Below, in pieces: positions 41,853 through 51,115 of a DNA stretch of 64,000 nucleotides. Below the pieces are notes generated by a model. That model made no database searches. It saw only the letters and a program-made list of their open reading frames with translations, and was not told the origin of the DNA. The stretch spans positions 496,001 through 560,000 of the forward strand of contig CAXXNZ010000011.1 in NCBI GenBank assembly GCA_963676075.2. Reading direction: 5' to 3'. A program made the position numbers and the translations under genes. Each line of letters opens with the position of its first letter. Within the stretch, counting starts at the first letter, position 1. The DNA is from JAHJQZ01 sp963676075. Its GTDB lineage: Bacteria > Pseudomonadota > Alphaproteobacteria > Rhizobiales > Devosiaceae.

Positions 41853-42328
41853 TCGAAGACCTCCATGATTTTTTGCTCGAAGCCGCCCGCAATGTCGGCG
41901 ATCAGCTTGTCACGATCGGGCGCAGACAGGGCATGGACATAGAGCACCTTTCGATCGTTCGAAACATCGACGCTCAGGGTCCCGGGCGTCAAAGTGATGA
42001 GATTGGCCAAAAGCGTGATCTCGCGATCGGATTTCACTCTCAGCGGGTAGCCGATGATTGCCGGCTTCAGATGGCTCTTCATGTCCGGACGGACGACCAG
42101 GATCGCCACGCGCAGCGCCGAAAGCGAAAGCTCGTACAGGAACAGGCCTGACAGGGAAATTGCACGTGCAAATTTGCGATAAAGTGTTGGCTGCGCAATG
42201 CGATCGCGCATCAACCACAAAGCAACAAAACCAATAACACCACCGAACAGGATATTGCCGAAGGTAAAGCTGCCGGTAACGGCTGCCCACATCAGCGCCA
42301 GCACGAGGCCGGCAAGCAGGAACCTCAT
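41849..42328 (-). CDS. mnhE: Mrp antiporter subunit E
   Basis: A 159-residue protein with two or three N-terminal membrane helices and a cytoplasmic domain ('ITLLANLITLTPGTLSVDVSNDRKVLYVHAL' is the MrpE signature). It stabilises the complex in characterised systems. It overlaps mnhD and mnhF by four bases each. Confidence 0.92.
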   Translation of the reverse strand: MRFLLAGLVLALMWAAVTGSFTFGNILFGGVIGFVALWLMRDRIAQPTLYRKFARAISLSGLFLYELSLSALRVAILVVRPDMKSHLKPAIIGYPLRVKSDREITLLANLITLTPGTLSVDVSNDRKVLYVHALSAPDRDKLIADIAGGFEQKIMEVFE

Positions 42329-43962
42329 TGCGTCGCCTCCGTGTGATCCATTGCTTCTTGTGTCTCAGACACAGGGTCCTGGCGCTGCGCCAGTCCTGTC
42401 GCCTCGATGTAGCTGGCCGGGTTGAGCAGGCCTTCGGCCGCCTTGCGCCCGGCAACAAAAACAGGATCAGGCCAGAGTCCCAGCAACAGGACACCGACGA
42501 CGAGCACACCGGTGGGAACGGCGGCAAAGCCCCAGCGCGCCGCTCCGAGGGGCCTCAACCGGTCATTGGGCTCTTCGGAATGCGCACCATACCGCCCCTG
42601 CCGCCAGAATATATGCGCCCACAGCCGCGTGCCGGCAATCGAGGTCAGCAACGAATTGATGAGGATCGCAGCCAGCAACCAGTTCGTGCCGGCTTCAAGG
42701 CTGCCCTGAACCAGCAGCAGCTTCGGCCAGAAGGCAAAGCTTGGCGGCAGGCCGGCGACGGCAATAACCAGAATCAGGAAGCCGATCGACAACGGCGTGT
42801 TGGCGGCATAGAGCCCACCCATCTGACGTGTGTCGACTTCCCCGGTCGTGCGTTCGACCAACCCGGCGACGAGATAGAACGCCGTCATCACCAGCATGGA
42901 GTTGAACGCATAGGTGGCAGCGCCTTGCAGTCCATGCGTATTGCCGATGGCGAGGCCGGCCAGAATGGCGCCGATACCACCGATAACGAAGAAGCCGAGC
43001 GCCCGCCTGAGATTTGTCTGGGCCAGTGCCCCGAGCGGCGCCAGCACCAGCGTTCCGACGGCAATGACCACCAGCACCGGCTCAAGCCAGTCGCGGGTCG
43101 CCGGCATCAGCACCACCAGCGATCTGAGCAAGGCATAGGCGCCGACCTTGGTGAGCAAGCCGGCAAACAGCGCCGACACTCCTGGGTCGGGGGCGTGATA
43201 GGAGGCCGGTAGCCAGGCGTTGACCGGGAAGGCTGCCGCTTTCATCCCGAAGGCAAGCAGCAGCAGCGAGGCAATGGCCATCATCGGCACTTTCGGCGCC
43301 TCGGCGGCGGCACGAACGATGTCGGACATGTTGAGCGTGCCGACGGTGCCGTAAAGCAGACCGAGCGCCGTCAGAAAGAAGGTCGTTGCCAGGAAATTGA
43401 GGAAGCCGTACTTGATCGCCGCATCGAGCTGGATCTTGCGGCCACCCATGATCATCAGCCCGAACGAAGCGATAAGCATCACCTCGAACCAGACATAAAG
43501 ATTGAAGATGTCGCCGGTCAGGAAGGCGCCGGAAACCCCGCCCAGGAGCAGAAGTACCAACGCATGGAAACCGTGGCGAACCTCGCGCGTTTCGAGTTCC
43601 GCCTGGGTGTAGAACAGCACCGCCAGCACGGCCACTGCCGCCGCCAGCGCAAAGCTGGCGCTCATGACATCGGCGGTGAAGGCAATGCCGAAGGGCGGAA
43701 GCCATTTGCCCATCGTCATAGACACTGGCCCGTCGAGCGTTCGCATCAACAGCACGGCATCGGAAAGGATCACGCCGATGGTGATCAGAATGGCAAAACT
43801 CGCCAGCCCACCTCGGCTCTTGCGCATGATAAGCAGCAGCGCACCGCCCATCAGGCACAGAATGACCGGGAGCACCACAAGCCAATTGTCGATCGGCGTG
43901 GCGTGATCGATCATCGCCATCGGCAGTGCGGTCAGATCATTTGCGTGCGTCGAAGCGGCCAT
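42325..43962 (-). CDS. mnhD: Mrp antiporter subunit D (proton-translocating)
   Basis: A 545-residue NuoN/NuoM-type subunit with about 14 membrane segments. Conserved parts include 'LYVWFEVMLIASFGLMIMGG' with the key Glu, 'GMKAAAFPVNAWLPASYHAPDPGVSALFAGLLTKVGAYALLR' with the Lys and the proline-bearing loop, and 'TNLRRALGFFVIGGIG'. These correspond to the proton path of complex I antiporter subunits. The start codon is uncertain, since in-frame ATGs at 43962 and about 43920 both lack a strong ribosome site. Ten bases separate it from mnhC. Confidence 0.93.
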   Translation of the reverse strand: MAASTHANDLTALPMAMIDHATPIDNWLVVLPVILCLMGGALLLIMRKSRGGLASFAILITIGVILSDAVLLMRTLDGPVSMTMGKWLPPFGIAFTADVMSASFALAAAVAVLAVLFYTQAELETREVRHGFHALVLLLLGGVSGAFLTGDIFNLYVWFEVMLIASFGLMIMGGRKIQLDAAIKYGFLNFLATTFFLTALGLLYGTVGTLNMSDIVRAAAEAPKVPMMAIASLLLLAFGMKAAAFPVNAWLPASYHAPDPGVSALFAGLLTKVGAYALLRSLVVLMPATRDWLEPVLVVIAVGTLVLAPLGALAQTNLRRALGFFVIGGIGAILAGLAIGNTHGLQGAATYAFNSMLVMTAFYLVAGLVERTTGEVDTRQMGGLYAANTPLSIGFLILVIAVAGLPPSFAFWPKLLLVQGSLEAGTNWLLAAILINSLLTSIAGTRLWAHIFWRQGRYGAHSEEPNDRLRPLGAARWGFAAVPTGVLVVGVLLLGLWPDPVFVAGRKAAEGLLNPASYIEATGLAQRQDPVSETQEAMDHTEATQ

Positions 43963-43972
43963 GCTTGCTCAA

Positions 43973-44356
43973 TCAATAGTTCAGGGGCGGCTGTGGCGCC
44001 TTTTCAGGCTCCGTCAGGCGCATGGTGTCGGTGTTGTCGGCGTCCAGTTCCTGATAGGCGCGGTAGCCCAGCACCAGCAGGAACGCGAACATCGCAAAGC
44101 CGATGACGATTGCGGTCAGGATCAGCGCCTGCGGCAACGGGTTGGCGAAGGGTTCGATCAGTCGGGATGCCTCCTCGTCCGTCACGATCGGCGGCACGTC
44201 ACGGGTCAGCCGTCCGGCGGTGAAAATCAAGAGATTGACCGCGTTGCCGAGCACAGTGATGCCGAGCAGCATGCGGATCACCGACTTCGACAGCAAAAGA
44301 TAGACCGCCACAGCAAAGAACACGCCGATCAGGATGGCAAAGGTCGTTTCGATCAT
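43973..44356 (-). CDS. mnhC: Mrp antiporter subunit C (NuoK-like)
   Basis: A 127-residue protein with three membrane helices and the NuoK/MrpC signature 'RMLLGITVLGNAVNLLIFTAG' and 'PLPQALILTAIVIGFAMFAFLLVL', including the conserved loop Glu-rich segment. The start at 44356 ('MIETTFAI') overlaps the mnhB stop by four bases. A charged C-terminal tail of ~25 residues follows the last helix. Confidence 0.93.
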   Translation of the reverse strand: MIETTFAILIGVFFAVAVYLLLSKSVIRMLLGITVLGNAVNLLIFTAGRLTRDVPPIVTDEEASRLIEPFANPLPQALILTAIVIGFAMFAFLLVLGYRAYQELDADNTDTMRLTEPEKAPQPPLNY

Positions 44357-44775
44357 GCCTCGTCCTCCGGTTCTTCGAGCGCCAGCGCCACGGCGGCAAT
44401 GGTTCCGAACACCACAAAGTAGACGCCGATATCGAAGAACATTGGTGTCGACAGCGCCACATCGGCATCGGCAAAGGTGAAGAACAGCCACTGGCTGGTC
44501 ATGAAGGGTTCGCCGGTGAAGGCCGACAGCAGGCCGGATGCGCCGGCGAGAACAACACCGAACCCGGCAATGGCGAGCGGATCGACCTTCATTGCCCGGC
44601 GCACTTCGTCGACGCTGCCGCCAATGCCGTAGATCGCTATGGCCGAAGCGGCGATGAGCCCACCGATGAAGCCGCCACCTGGCTCATTGTGTCCGCGTAG
44701 CAGAACGAAGACCGAGAAGACGATCATGATTGCCGCTATCCACGGCACAACCGTACGGAAGATCACAGTGTTCAT
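44353..44775 (-). CDS. mnhB: Mrp antiporter subunit B
   Basis: A 140-residue protein with four membrane helices: 'WIAAIMIVFSVFVLLRGHNEPGGGFIGGLIAASAIAIYGIG' is diagnostic for MrpB. It is a separate gene from mnhA, so this is the seven-gene (group 1) arrangement rather than the A-B fusion found in some rhizobia. Four-base overlaps with mnhA and mnhC. Confidence 0.93.
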   Translation of the reverse strand: MNTVIFRTVVPWIAAIMIVFSVFVLLRGHNEPGGGFIGGLIAASAIAIYGIGGSVDEVRRAMKVDPLAIAGFGVVLAGASGLLSAFTGEPFMTSQWLFFTFADADVALSTPMFFDIGVYFVVFGTIAAVALALEEPEDEA

Positions 44776-47180
44776 GACGCAGTCCTCCGGTTGACTTCAC
44801 GCCCCTGCGGCTTTCTTGCGCCAATGCCGGTCTGTTTTCCGCCGCCGCGCATGCGAATCAGGGCGAAGATGGCGATGCCGGCGGTCATCACCACCGAAAT
44901 CTCTCCGAACGTATCAAGGCCGCGGTAATCGACCAGGATGACATTGACGACGTTGTGCCCGTGAGCGATCGGAACGCTGGTCGCTGCGAACAACTCGGTC
45001 AGACGCATGTCGAGCGGGTACTGCAGGATCGTCAGCAGCAAAACCGAGATGGCTGCGCCACAAAGAATCGCCAGTGAACCATCCCGCACCATCTCGTACG
45101 GAACGCGCCGATCGCGCCGGTCGAGATAAAGCCGTGTCATGACCAGAGCCAGAATGACCACAGACAACACCTCAACCATGAACTGGGTGAAGCTGAGGTC
45201 GGGTGCGCCAAAAAGCATGAAGATCAGCGCCACGGCAAAACCCTGAATGCCCAGCGAAGCAATGGCGACAAGGCGTGTGCGCGCCGCCAGCACGGCACCA
45301 AGGCCAATCAGCGCGATGGCGATGACGCCCCACTCGTAGAAGGTCAGATCGGGCATGGCGCCGATCTCAGGCCAGCCGCCATGAACCAGCATCGGCATGC
45401 CGACCGCCAAAGCAAACCCGACAAAGACGATCACCAGATAAAGCTCAAGGCGTCCGTGATGCAGCACCTGCGTCAGCGCGTTCGCACCGCGTACCAGCCC
45501 CCACATCAGCGCATCGAATATCTTGTCGAATGTCCAGCCGACAGCATCAAGGAGCGCCTTCAACCCGGTCCGGATCTCGGTCAGGCGCCAGAAGAAGAAC
45601 ACGCCGAGCGCCCAGGTCAGGATCGAGACATAAACCGGCAACGCCGTGAAATCGGGCACCAACTTCAGATGGGCGTGGAATTCATGCCCGGACACAGCAT
45701 GGGCGATGGGGCTGAGGAAATTCTCGCCAAGCCAGCCGACGGATATGCCGCCCGCGAGCGCCACCAGCCCCATCAGCAGCGGGCCGGCAGACATGGAAAC
45801 CGGCCCTTCGTGGACATGGTGTGGGGTATGCGTCAGCCCGCCAAAGAACGGCACGATGGCAATGGCCAGTCCGACCGCCATCATCAGCGCATTTCCAAGC
45901 ACGGCCACCGCCATGACTGCATAGGGGAGAAGGCCGCCCGCCTCGCTAAAACCGAGATACATCTCCTCCTTGGCGAGGAACCCAAGCGTCAGAGGCAACC
46001 CGGCCATGGAGATGCCACCGAGCACCGCGGCGGCAAAGGTTAGAGGCATGAGCTTCATCAACCCGCCGAGCTCGGTGATTTCGCGCGTGCCGGTTCCATG
46101 GTCGATCAGTCCGGCCACCAGGAACAACCCGCCCTTGTAGGCGGCGTGGGCGATCAGATAGAGGCATGCGCCGGCAATTGCATATTCCGTCCCCTGCCCG
46201 ACCAGCAGAACCAGCAGTCCTAGCGAGGCAACGGTCGTTTGCGCCAACATCTGCTTGAGGTCGGTTTGTCGGAGCGCCAGCGTCGCGCCCCACAACAAGG
46301 TGATACCGCCGAACACGGTCAGCAGCGCCATCCAGATGTCGGTACCACCGAGCAACGGATTCATGCGCATCAGCAAATAGACGCCGGCCTTGACCATGGT
46401 CGCCGAATGAAGAAACGCCGAAACCGGCGTTGGCGCCTCCATGGCATTGGGGAGCCAGAACTGGAAGGGAAACTGTGCCGATTTGGTGAAGGCGCCGACG
46501 AGCACCATCAACAGGATCGGCATGTACAATGCGCTCTGGCGCAGCAATTCGCCGTTTTCGCGCATGTCGCTCAAAAGCCAGGTGCCGGTCTCCTGCGATG
46601 CATCGATGCTCCAGATGTGAAGCATCACAAGTCCAGCCAGCAGCACCAGCCCACCGCCGCCGGTTACAACCAGCGCCTGAATCGCAGCCCGCCGCGCCGC
46701 TTCGCGGGCATGGTCGAACCCGATCAGCAGGAAGGAGGTAATGGTCGTCAGTTCCCAGAAGACGAACAGCACGATCATGTCGTCGGCCAGAACGGCGCCA
46801 AGCATCGAGCCCATGAACATCAGGATAAAGCTCATGAAACGTCCCTGATGGACATGACCTTTAAGATAGCCGCCGGAATAAACGACGATAACCGTGCCGA
46901 TCCCGGAGATCAGAAGCGCGAAGGTCAGGCTCAGCCCGTCGATCAGGAAACTGAGCGAAATGCCGTAGTCGGGTATCCAGGGCAGGCTTGCAGTGACGAC
47001 CTCACCTGAAGCCACAGGCGCGATGAAGCCCAGAAGGAATACGAAGATTCCGGCAGGAACGATGGCAAGCACCCAGCCTGAGGCAGCACCGACGAAGCGC
47101 TGCACCAATGGTGCCACAAAGCCAGCCAGGAACGGAGCCAGGGCAACAAAAACGATGGTGAAATCGAGATGGTCCTGCAA
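44772..47180 (-). CDS. mnhA: Mrp antiporter subunit A (proton-translocating)
   Basis: An 802-residue subunit, full length for MrpA. The NuoL-like core has 'FWELTTITSFLLIGFDH', 'GAFTKSAQFPFQFWLPNAMEAPTPVSAFLHSATMVKAGVYLLMRM' (key Lys, His) and 'TDLKQMLAQTTVASLG'; the C-terminal part contains the MbhD/MbhE-like extension ending 'NVILVDYRGLDTFGEISVVMTAGIAIFALIRMR'. With D it pumps Na+ out in exchange for H+, giving salt and alkali tolerance and pH homeostasis. It is the first gene of the operon; the promoter should lie in the ~190 bases shared with msrB (47181-47368). Confidence 0.94.
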   Translation of the reverse strand: MQDHLDFTIVFVALAPFLAGFVAPLVQRFVGAASGWVLAIVPAGIFVFLLGFIAPVASGEVVTASLPWIPDYGISLSFLIDGLSLTFALLISGIGTVIVVYSGGYLKGHVHQGRFMSFILMFMGSMLGAVLADDMIVLFVFWELTTITSFLLIGFDHAREAARRAAIQALVVTGGGGLVLLAGLVMLHIWSIDASQETGTWLLSDMRENGELLRQSALYMPILLMVLVGAFTKSAQFPFQFWLPNAMEAPTPVSAFLHSATMVKAGVYLLMRMNPLLGGTDIWMALLTVFGGITLLWGATLALRQTDLKQMLAQTTVASLGLLVLLVGQGTEYAIAGACLYLIAHAAYKGGLFLVAGLIDHGTGTREITELGGLMKLMPLTFAAAVLGGISMAGLPLTLGFLAKEEMYLGFSEAGGLLPYAVMAVAVLGNALMMAVGLAIAIVPFFGGLTHTPHHVHEGPVSMSAGPLLMGLVALAGGISVGWLGENFLSPIAHAVSGHEFHAHLKLVPDFTALPVYVSILTWALGVFFFWRLTEIRTGLKALLDAVGWTFDKIFDALMWGLVRGANALTQVLHHGRLELYLVIVFVGFALAVGMPMLVHGGWPEIGAMPDLTFYEWGVIAIALIGLGAVLAARTRLVAIASLGIQGFAVALIFMLFGAPDLSFTQFMVEVLSVVILALVMTRLYLDRRDRRVPYEMVRDGSLAILCGAAISVLLLTILQYPLDMRLTELFAATSVPIAHGHNVVNVILVDYRGLDTFGEISVVMTAGIAIFALIRMRGGGKQTGIGARKPQGREVNRRTAS

Positions 47181-47368
47181 ATGTCCCTCGATGTGTTTTC
47201 AGCCTTGCACGCCGGTTTCCCGGCACGAATCGTAGAAATGAACGGTAACGGCTTATGTCCCAAGGACAAGTTCATTCGTATGTGATGTGGAGTTTACCGG
47301 GGAATGCGACCTAAAACTGGCAAACGGACTCTTTCACGCCCAAATCAACAGCTAAAGGAGTGCGAGAA

Positions 47369-47776
47369 ATGACCACACCCAAGATTTCCAAGACCGAATC
47401 CGAGTGGAAGGCCGAGCTGACGCCGGAGCAATACCGCGTCACCCGCGAGCACGGCACCGAACGTCCCTTCACCAGCTCGCTCAACGCCGAAATGCGCGGT
47501 GGCACCTACTATTGCGCCTGTTGTGGCGCCAAGCTTTTCACCAGCGACACCAAGTTCGATGCCGGCTGTGGCTGGCCGAGCTTTTTCGCTCCGGCGTCCG
47601 AAAACGCCATGACCGAGATAGAGGATCGCTCGCTTGGCATGCGCCGCACCGAGATACGCTGTTCCAATTGCGATGCACACCTTGGTCATGTATTCCCCGA
47701 CGGACCGCACCCGACCGGATTGCGCTATTGCATGAACGGCGTGGCGCTCGACTTCAAGCCTTCCTCCGAGACCTGA
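47369..47776 (+). CDS. msrB: peptide-methionine (R)-S-oxide reductase MsrB
   Basis: A 135-residue enzyme that repairs the R-diastereomer of methionine sulfoxide. Zinc ligands are Cys49/Cys52 ('YYCACCG') and Cys98/Cys101 ('IRCSNC'); catalytic Cys121 lies in 'GLRYCMNGVAL'. 'GCGWPSF' and 'DAHLGHVF' are standard motifs. I chose the ATG at 47369, with AAAGGAG upstream. It lies 14 bases before the oligopeptidase gene and is probably co-transcribed with it. Confidence 0.95.
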   Translation: MTTPKISKTESEWKAELTPEQYRVTREHGTERPFTSSLNAEMRGGTYYCACCGAKLFTSDTKFDAGCGWPSFFAPASENAMTEIEDRSLGMRRTEIRCSNCDAHLGHVFPDGPHPTGLRYCMNGVALDFKPSSET

Positions 47777-47790
47777 ACGGACACAATTCA

Positions 47791-49884
47791 ATGGATCATC
47801 CGCTGCACCAGCCGCCGCGCGCGGCCCGAAAGCCCCATGTTACGCGCCATCACGGCATCGAGCGGGACGATCCCTGGTTCTGGCTCCGCGCCGACAACTG
47901 GCAGGAGGTGATGCAGAACCCCGATGCGCTCGACACCGACATCAGGTCCTATCTCGAGGCCGAGAATAAGTGGTTCGAACAGGGGTTCGGCGACAAAGCT
48001 GAGGGTTTGAAGGACAAGATCTTCAAGGAGATCCGTGGCCGCATCAAGGAAGACGACAGTTCCATTCCGACGCCAGACGGGCCGTTCGCCTATTTCTCAC
48101 GCATGCTAGAAGGCAAGCAGTATCCGCTGATTGTGCGGACCCCGCGCGACGGCGGCGAGGAAAAGATCCTCATCGACTGCAACATCGAGGCAGAGGGCAC
48201 GGAGTATTTCGGCTTCGGCGGTGGCGCGCATTCGCCGGACCATAAGCTGATGGTCTGGTCGGCGGACCGCAAGGGCTCCGAATATTACACAATGGTCGTT
48301 CGCGACCTCGCGACGGGCAACGAGCTGGATGACCGCATCGAGCGCACCGCCGGTGGCGGCGTCTGGGCACCCGACAGTAAGACGATCTATTACACCGAGC
48401 TCGACAATAATCATCGCCCTTGGCGGGTGCTGCGCCACCGTCTTGGCACGCCGCAATCAGATGACGAGGTGATCTTCGAGGAGAAGGACGCCGGCTTTTT
48501 CGTCGGTGTCGGCAAGACGCTGTCGCGCAAATACATCACCATCAGCGCCCACGACCACCAGACGTCCGAGCTCTGGCTGATCGACGCGGAAAACCCCGGT
48601 GAACCGCACCTCGTCGCCAAGCGCGAACACGGGCGCGAATACGATATCGACGAGCGCAATGGCACACTGTTCATCCATACAAATGCCGATGGCGCCGAGG
48701 ACTTCAAGATCGTCACCGCCCCGGCCGACAATCCCGGTCCGGAGAATTGGACCGATCTGGTTCCGCACCGAGAAGGCGTGCTGATTAATGCGATGATTGT
48801 CATTGCCGGCCACCTGATCCGGTTGGAAAAGGAAGAAGGACTTCCGCGCATTGTCGTCCGCGATCTCGAAACCGATGCCGAAAGCGAAGTCGCCTTTGAC
48901 GAGGAAGCCTATTCGCTCGGGTTCTCGGTCGGCTACGAGTTCGACACCTCGACCATCCGCTTCTCCTATTCTTCTCCGACAACGCCGAGCCGCACCTATG
49001 ATCTCGATCTCAGGACCGACGAACGCGTGCTCCTGAAGGAGCAGATCGTTCCCTCGGGCCATAACCCCGACGACTACGAGACCAGGCGCCTGTTCGCCAC
49101 CGCCCCCGATGGCGAAAAAGTTCCGGTGACATTGCTCTATAAAAAAGGCCTCAAGCCAGACGGCAACACGCCGGTCCTGCTTTATGGCTATGGCGCCTAC
49201 GGTCACGCCATGACGGCGCATTTCTCGATCACGTCGCTGTCTCTGGTCGATCGCGGCATCATCCACGCCACCGCCCACATCCGCGGCGGCAAGGACAAGG
49301 GTTACCGCTGGTACAAGCTCGGGCGCCACGAGAACAAGGTGAACACCTTCACCGACTTTATCGCCGCCGCCGAAATGCTCATTGACGAGGGCTACACGGC
49401 CAAGGGTCGGATCGTTGCCGAGGGCGGTTCCGCCGGCGGCATGCTGATGGGCGCGATCACCAACATGCGTCCCGACCTCTGGGCAGGCGTTATCGCCCAG
49501 GTGCCCTTTGTCGACGTGCTCAACACCATGCTTGACGACACCTTGCCGCTGACGCCTCCAGAATGGCCGGAATGGGGCAACCCGATCACTTCGGACGCCG
49601 ACTACAAGCTGATCGCTTCCTATTCGCCCTATGACAATGTCGAAGCCAAGGACTACCCGGCGATCTTTGCGCTCGGCGGCCTGACCGATCCGCGCGTCAC
49701 TTATTGGGAACCGGCCAAATGGGTCGCCAAGCTGCGCGATGCCAAGACCGACGACAATCCCCTGTTCCTAAAAACGAACATGGGTGCCGGGCACGGCGGC
49801 GCTTCCGGACGCTTCGATCGACTCAAGGAAGTGGCGCTGACCCAGTCGTTCGCCTTGTGGGTCACCGGATTGGAAAAGCTCTAG
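47791..49884 (+). CDS. ptrB: oligopeptidase B (S9A prolyl-oligopeptidase family)
   Basis: A 697-residue serine peptidase with an N-terminal seven-bladed beta-propeller (about 70-400) and a C-terminal alpha/beta hydrolase. Ser547 in 'EGGSAGGMLMG' is the nucleophile and His668 in 'GAGHGGASGRF' the general base, with Asp in 'GLTDPRV'. 'RGGKDKGYRWYKLGRHENKVNTFTDF' is the oligopeptidase B signature. It cleaves short peptides after Arg or Lys in the cytoplasm. The ATG at 47791 gives the normal family start ('PPRAARKPHVTRHHGIERDDPWFWLR'). Confidence 0.94.
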   Translation: MDHPLHQPPRAARKPHVTRHHGIERDDPWFWLRADNWQEVMQNPDALDTDIRSYLEAENKWFEQGFGDKAEGLKDKIFKEIRGRIKEDDSSIPTPDGPFAYFSRMLEGKQYPLIVRTPRDGGEEKILIDCNIEAEGTEYFGFGGGAHSPDHKLMVWSADRKGSEYYTMVVRDLATGNELDDRIERTAGGGVWAPDSKTIYYTELDNNHRPWRVLRHRLGTPQSDDEVIFEEKDAGFFVGVGKTLSRKYITISAHDHQTSELWLIDAENPGEPHLVAKREHGREYDIDERNGTLFIHTNADGAEDFKIVTAPADNPGPENWTDLVPHREGVLINAMIVIAGHLIRLEKEEGLPRIVVRDLETDAESEVAFDEEAYSLGFSVGYEFDTSTIRFSYSSPTTPSRTYDLDLRTDERVLLKEQIVPSGHNPDDYETRRLFATAPDGEKVPVTLLYKKGLKPDGNTPVLLYGYGAYGHAMTAHFSITSLSLVDRGIIHATAHIRGGKDKGYRWYKLGRHENKVNTFTDFIAAAEMLIDEGYTAKGRIVAEGGSAGGMLMGAITNMRPDLWAGVIAQVPFVDVLNTMLDDTLPLTPPEWPEWGNPITSDADYKLIASYSPYDNVEAKDYPAIFALGGLTDPRVTYWEPAKWVAKLRDAKTDDNPLFLKTNMGAGHGGASGRFDRLKEVALTQSFALWVTGLEKL

Positions 49885-49977
49885 CTTCTTGCGTTTGCGG
49901 CATCGTCACAAAGCTCCGCGCCCCCTCTTTCACCGGGGAAGGGAGAGGTCTGACGTATGGTTTGAGCCTTCGGGAAA

Positions 49978-50022
49978 GCTGGATCATTTCGCTGGCTCAA
50001 TGAACCACTGAAATGATCCAGC
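49978..50022. repeat. 13-bp-arm inverted repeat downstream of ptrB
   Basis: GCTGGATCATTTC and GAAATGATCCAGC are perfect arms around a 19-base loop, about 95 bases after the ptrB stop. A weak T-rich stretch follows on the plus strand. It resembles RIME-type palindromes and might also act as a terminator. The remaining part of the 365-base gap (49885-50249) holds a further RIME-like string and the operator-like repeat at 50155. Confidence 0.65.
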
Positions 50023-50154
50023 GTCCTTGTTTTATCGCGCTTTCAAACCACTAGAACCGGTTTTCGGTTTTGCTGAGAATGCTCGATCTCCCGATCGCCT
50101 TTATCCAAATCCTCCCGACATCGGCAAGTTGCAGAGCAAACCCCTTCGCCGATA

Positions 50155-50174
50155 ATTTGACCAAACGGTCAAAT
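50155..50174. promoter_or_regulatory. perfect inverted repeat, TetR-type operator candidate
   Basis: ATTTGACC and GGTCAAAT flank AAAC, giving a 20-base perfect palindrome 75 bases upstream of the DUF4386 gene. TGACC-n4-GGTCA symmetry is common for TetR-family operators. The cognate regulator is not visible next to it. Confidence 0.5.
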
Positions 50175-50249
50175 GAACCTTGACGACTTTGGCACGTCTG
50201 TATATCCGGGCAATCCATTTCACTGTCCGTATACTTGGGGGTACGAATA

Positions 50250-50942
50250 ATGAAAGACCTTCAACGCTTTGGCGGAATTGCCGCCCTGATCGACGCAGCG
50301 ACCTATATTATCGGCTTTGTTTTTCTAGCAACACTGCTGGCACCGAGCGGCTACGGCACGGATTCTATTGATGCCAATACCGTCGTTGCCTTCTTCGCCG
50401 GCAATTCCTTGATCATGTATGCGTGGAACATGATCATCTACGTCATCAACGGCATCTTCCTCACTATCCTCGCCGTTGCCCTCTACCAGCGCTTTCGCGA
50501 CCGCGCGCCGGGCTTTTCACTTCTCTCGGCCGTGTTCGGTGTGATCTGGGCAACTCTGGTCATTGGCTCGGGCATGATCGCAAATGTCGGCATGGCAGAA
50601 GTCATCAAGGTCTATGCCACCGATCCGGCGGCGGCGGCCTCGCTCTGGCACGTGCTCCACACTATCGAGATCGGCCTCGGGGGCGGCAACGAAATCGTCG
50701 GGGGCGTTTGGGTGCTGTTCGTCAGCGCCGCTGCGCTCCAGACCCTTCGTCTGCCCAAACTGCTGTCCTGGCTCGGCATGCTGATCGGTCTGGCCGGTCT
50801 CAGCTCCGCCGTTCCAGGTCTCAGTGAAATCGGCGGCGCCGTGTTTGGGCTCGGATTCATTGTCTGGTTCGCCTGGACCGGACTGGCCATGCTGCGCGAT
50901 CCCCAGGTGGCAACTGCCGACGCTGCGGCAACAGCAAGCTAG
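50250..50942 (+). CDS. DUF4386-like multi-pass membrane protein
   Basis: A 230-residue protein with six hydrophobic segments: 'GGIAALIDAATYIIGFVFLATLL', 'INGIFLTILAVALYQRF', 'LLSAVFGVIWATLVIGSGMIANVG', 'GVWVLFVSAAALQTLRLP' and others. The topology and 'RFGGIAALI' start fit DUF4386. The ATG at 50250 follows a GGGGGT site. It stands alone, behind a palindromic operator-like site, so it is perhaps inducible. Function unknown. Confidence 0.72.
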   Translation: MKDLQRFGGIAALIDAATYIIGFVFLATLLAPSGYGTDSIDANTVVAFFAGNSLIMYAWNMIIYVINGIFLTILAVALYQRFRDRAPGFSLLSAVFGVIWATLVIGSGMIANVGMAEVIKVYATDPAAAASLWHVLHTIEIGLGGGNEIVGGVWVLFVSAAALQTLRLPKLLSWLGMLIGLAGLSSAVPGLSEIGGAVFGLGFIVWFAWTGLAMLRDPQVATADAAATAS

Positions 50943-51115
50943 CGCCCATCATCGAGAAACCGGCCGCGCAATCGGCCGGCCTATTTTACCCACGGCTTCG
51001 CACTTTGGAGACAGGCCCAAGCAAAGCCGGCTTTGCCGGATCCGCTAAGTTCAGCTCGTCAGGATTTTCTGCTGCCTTTGGCCCCGGCATTGGACATATT
51101 AAACGCCGCAGCCGC

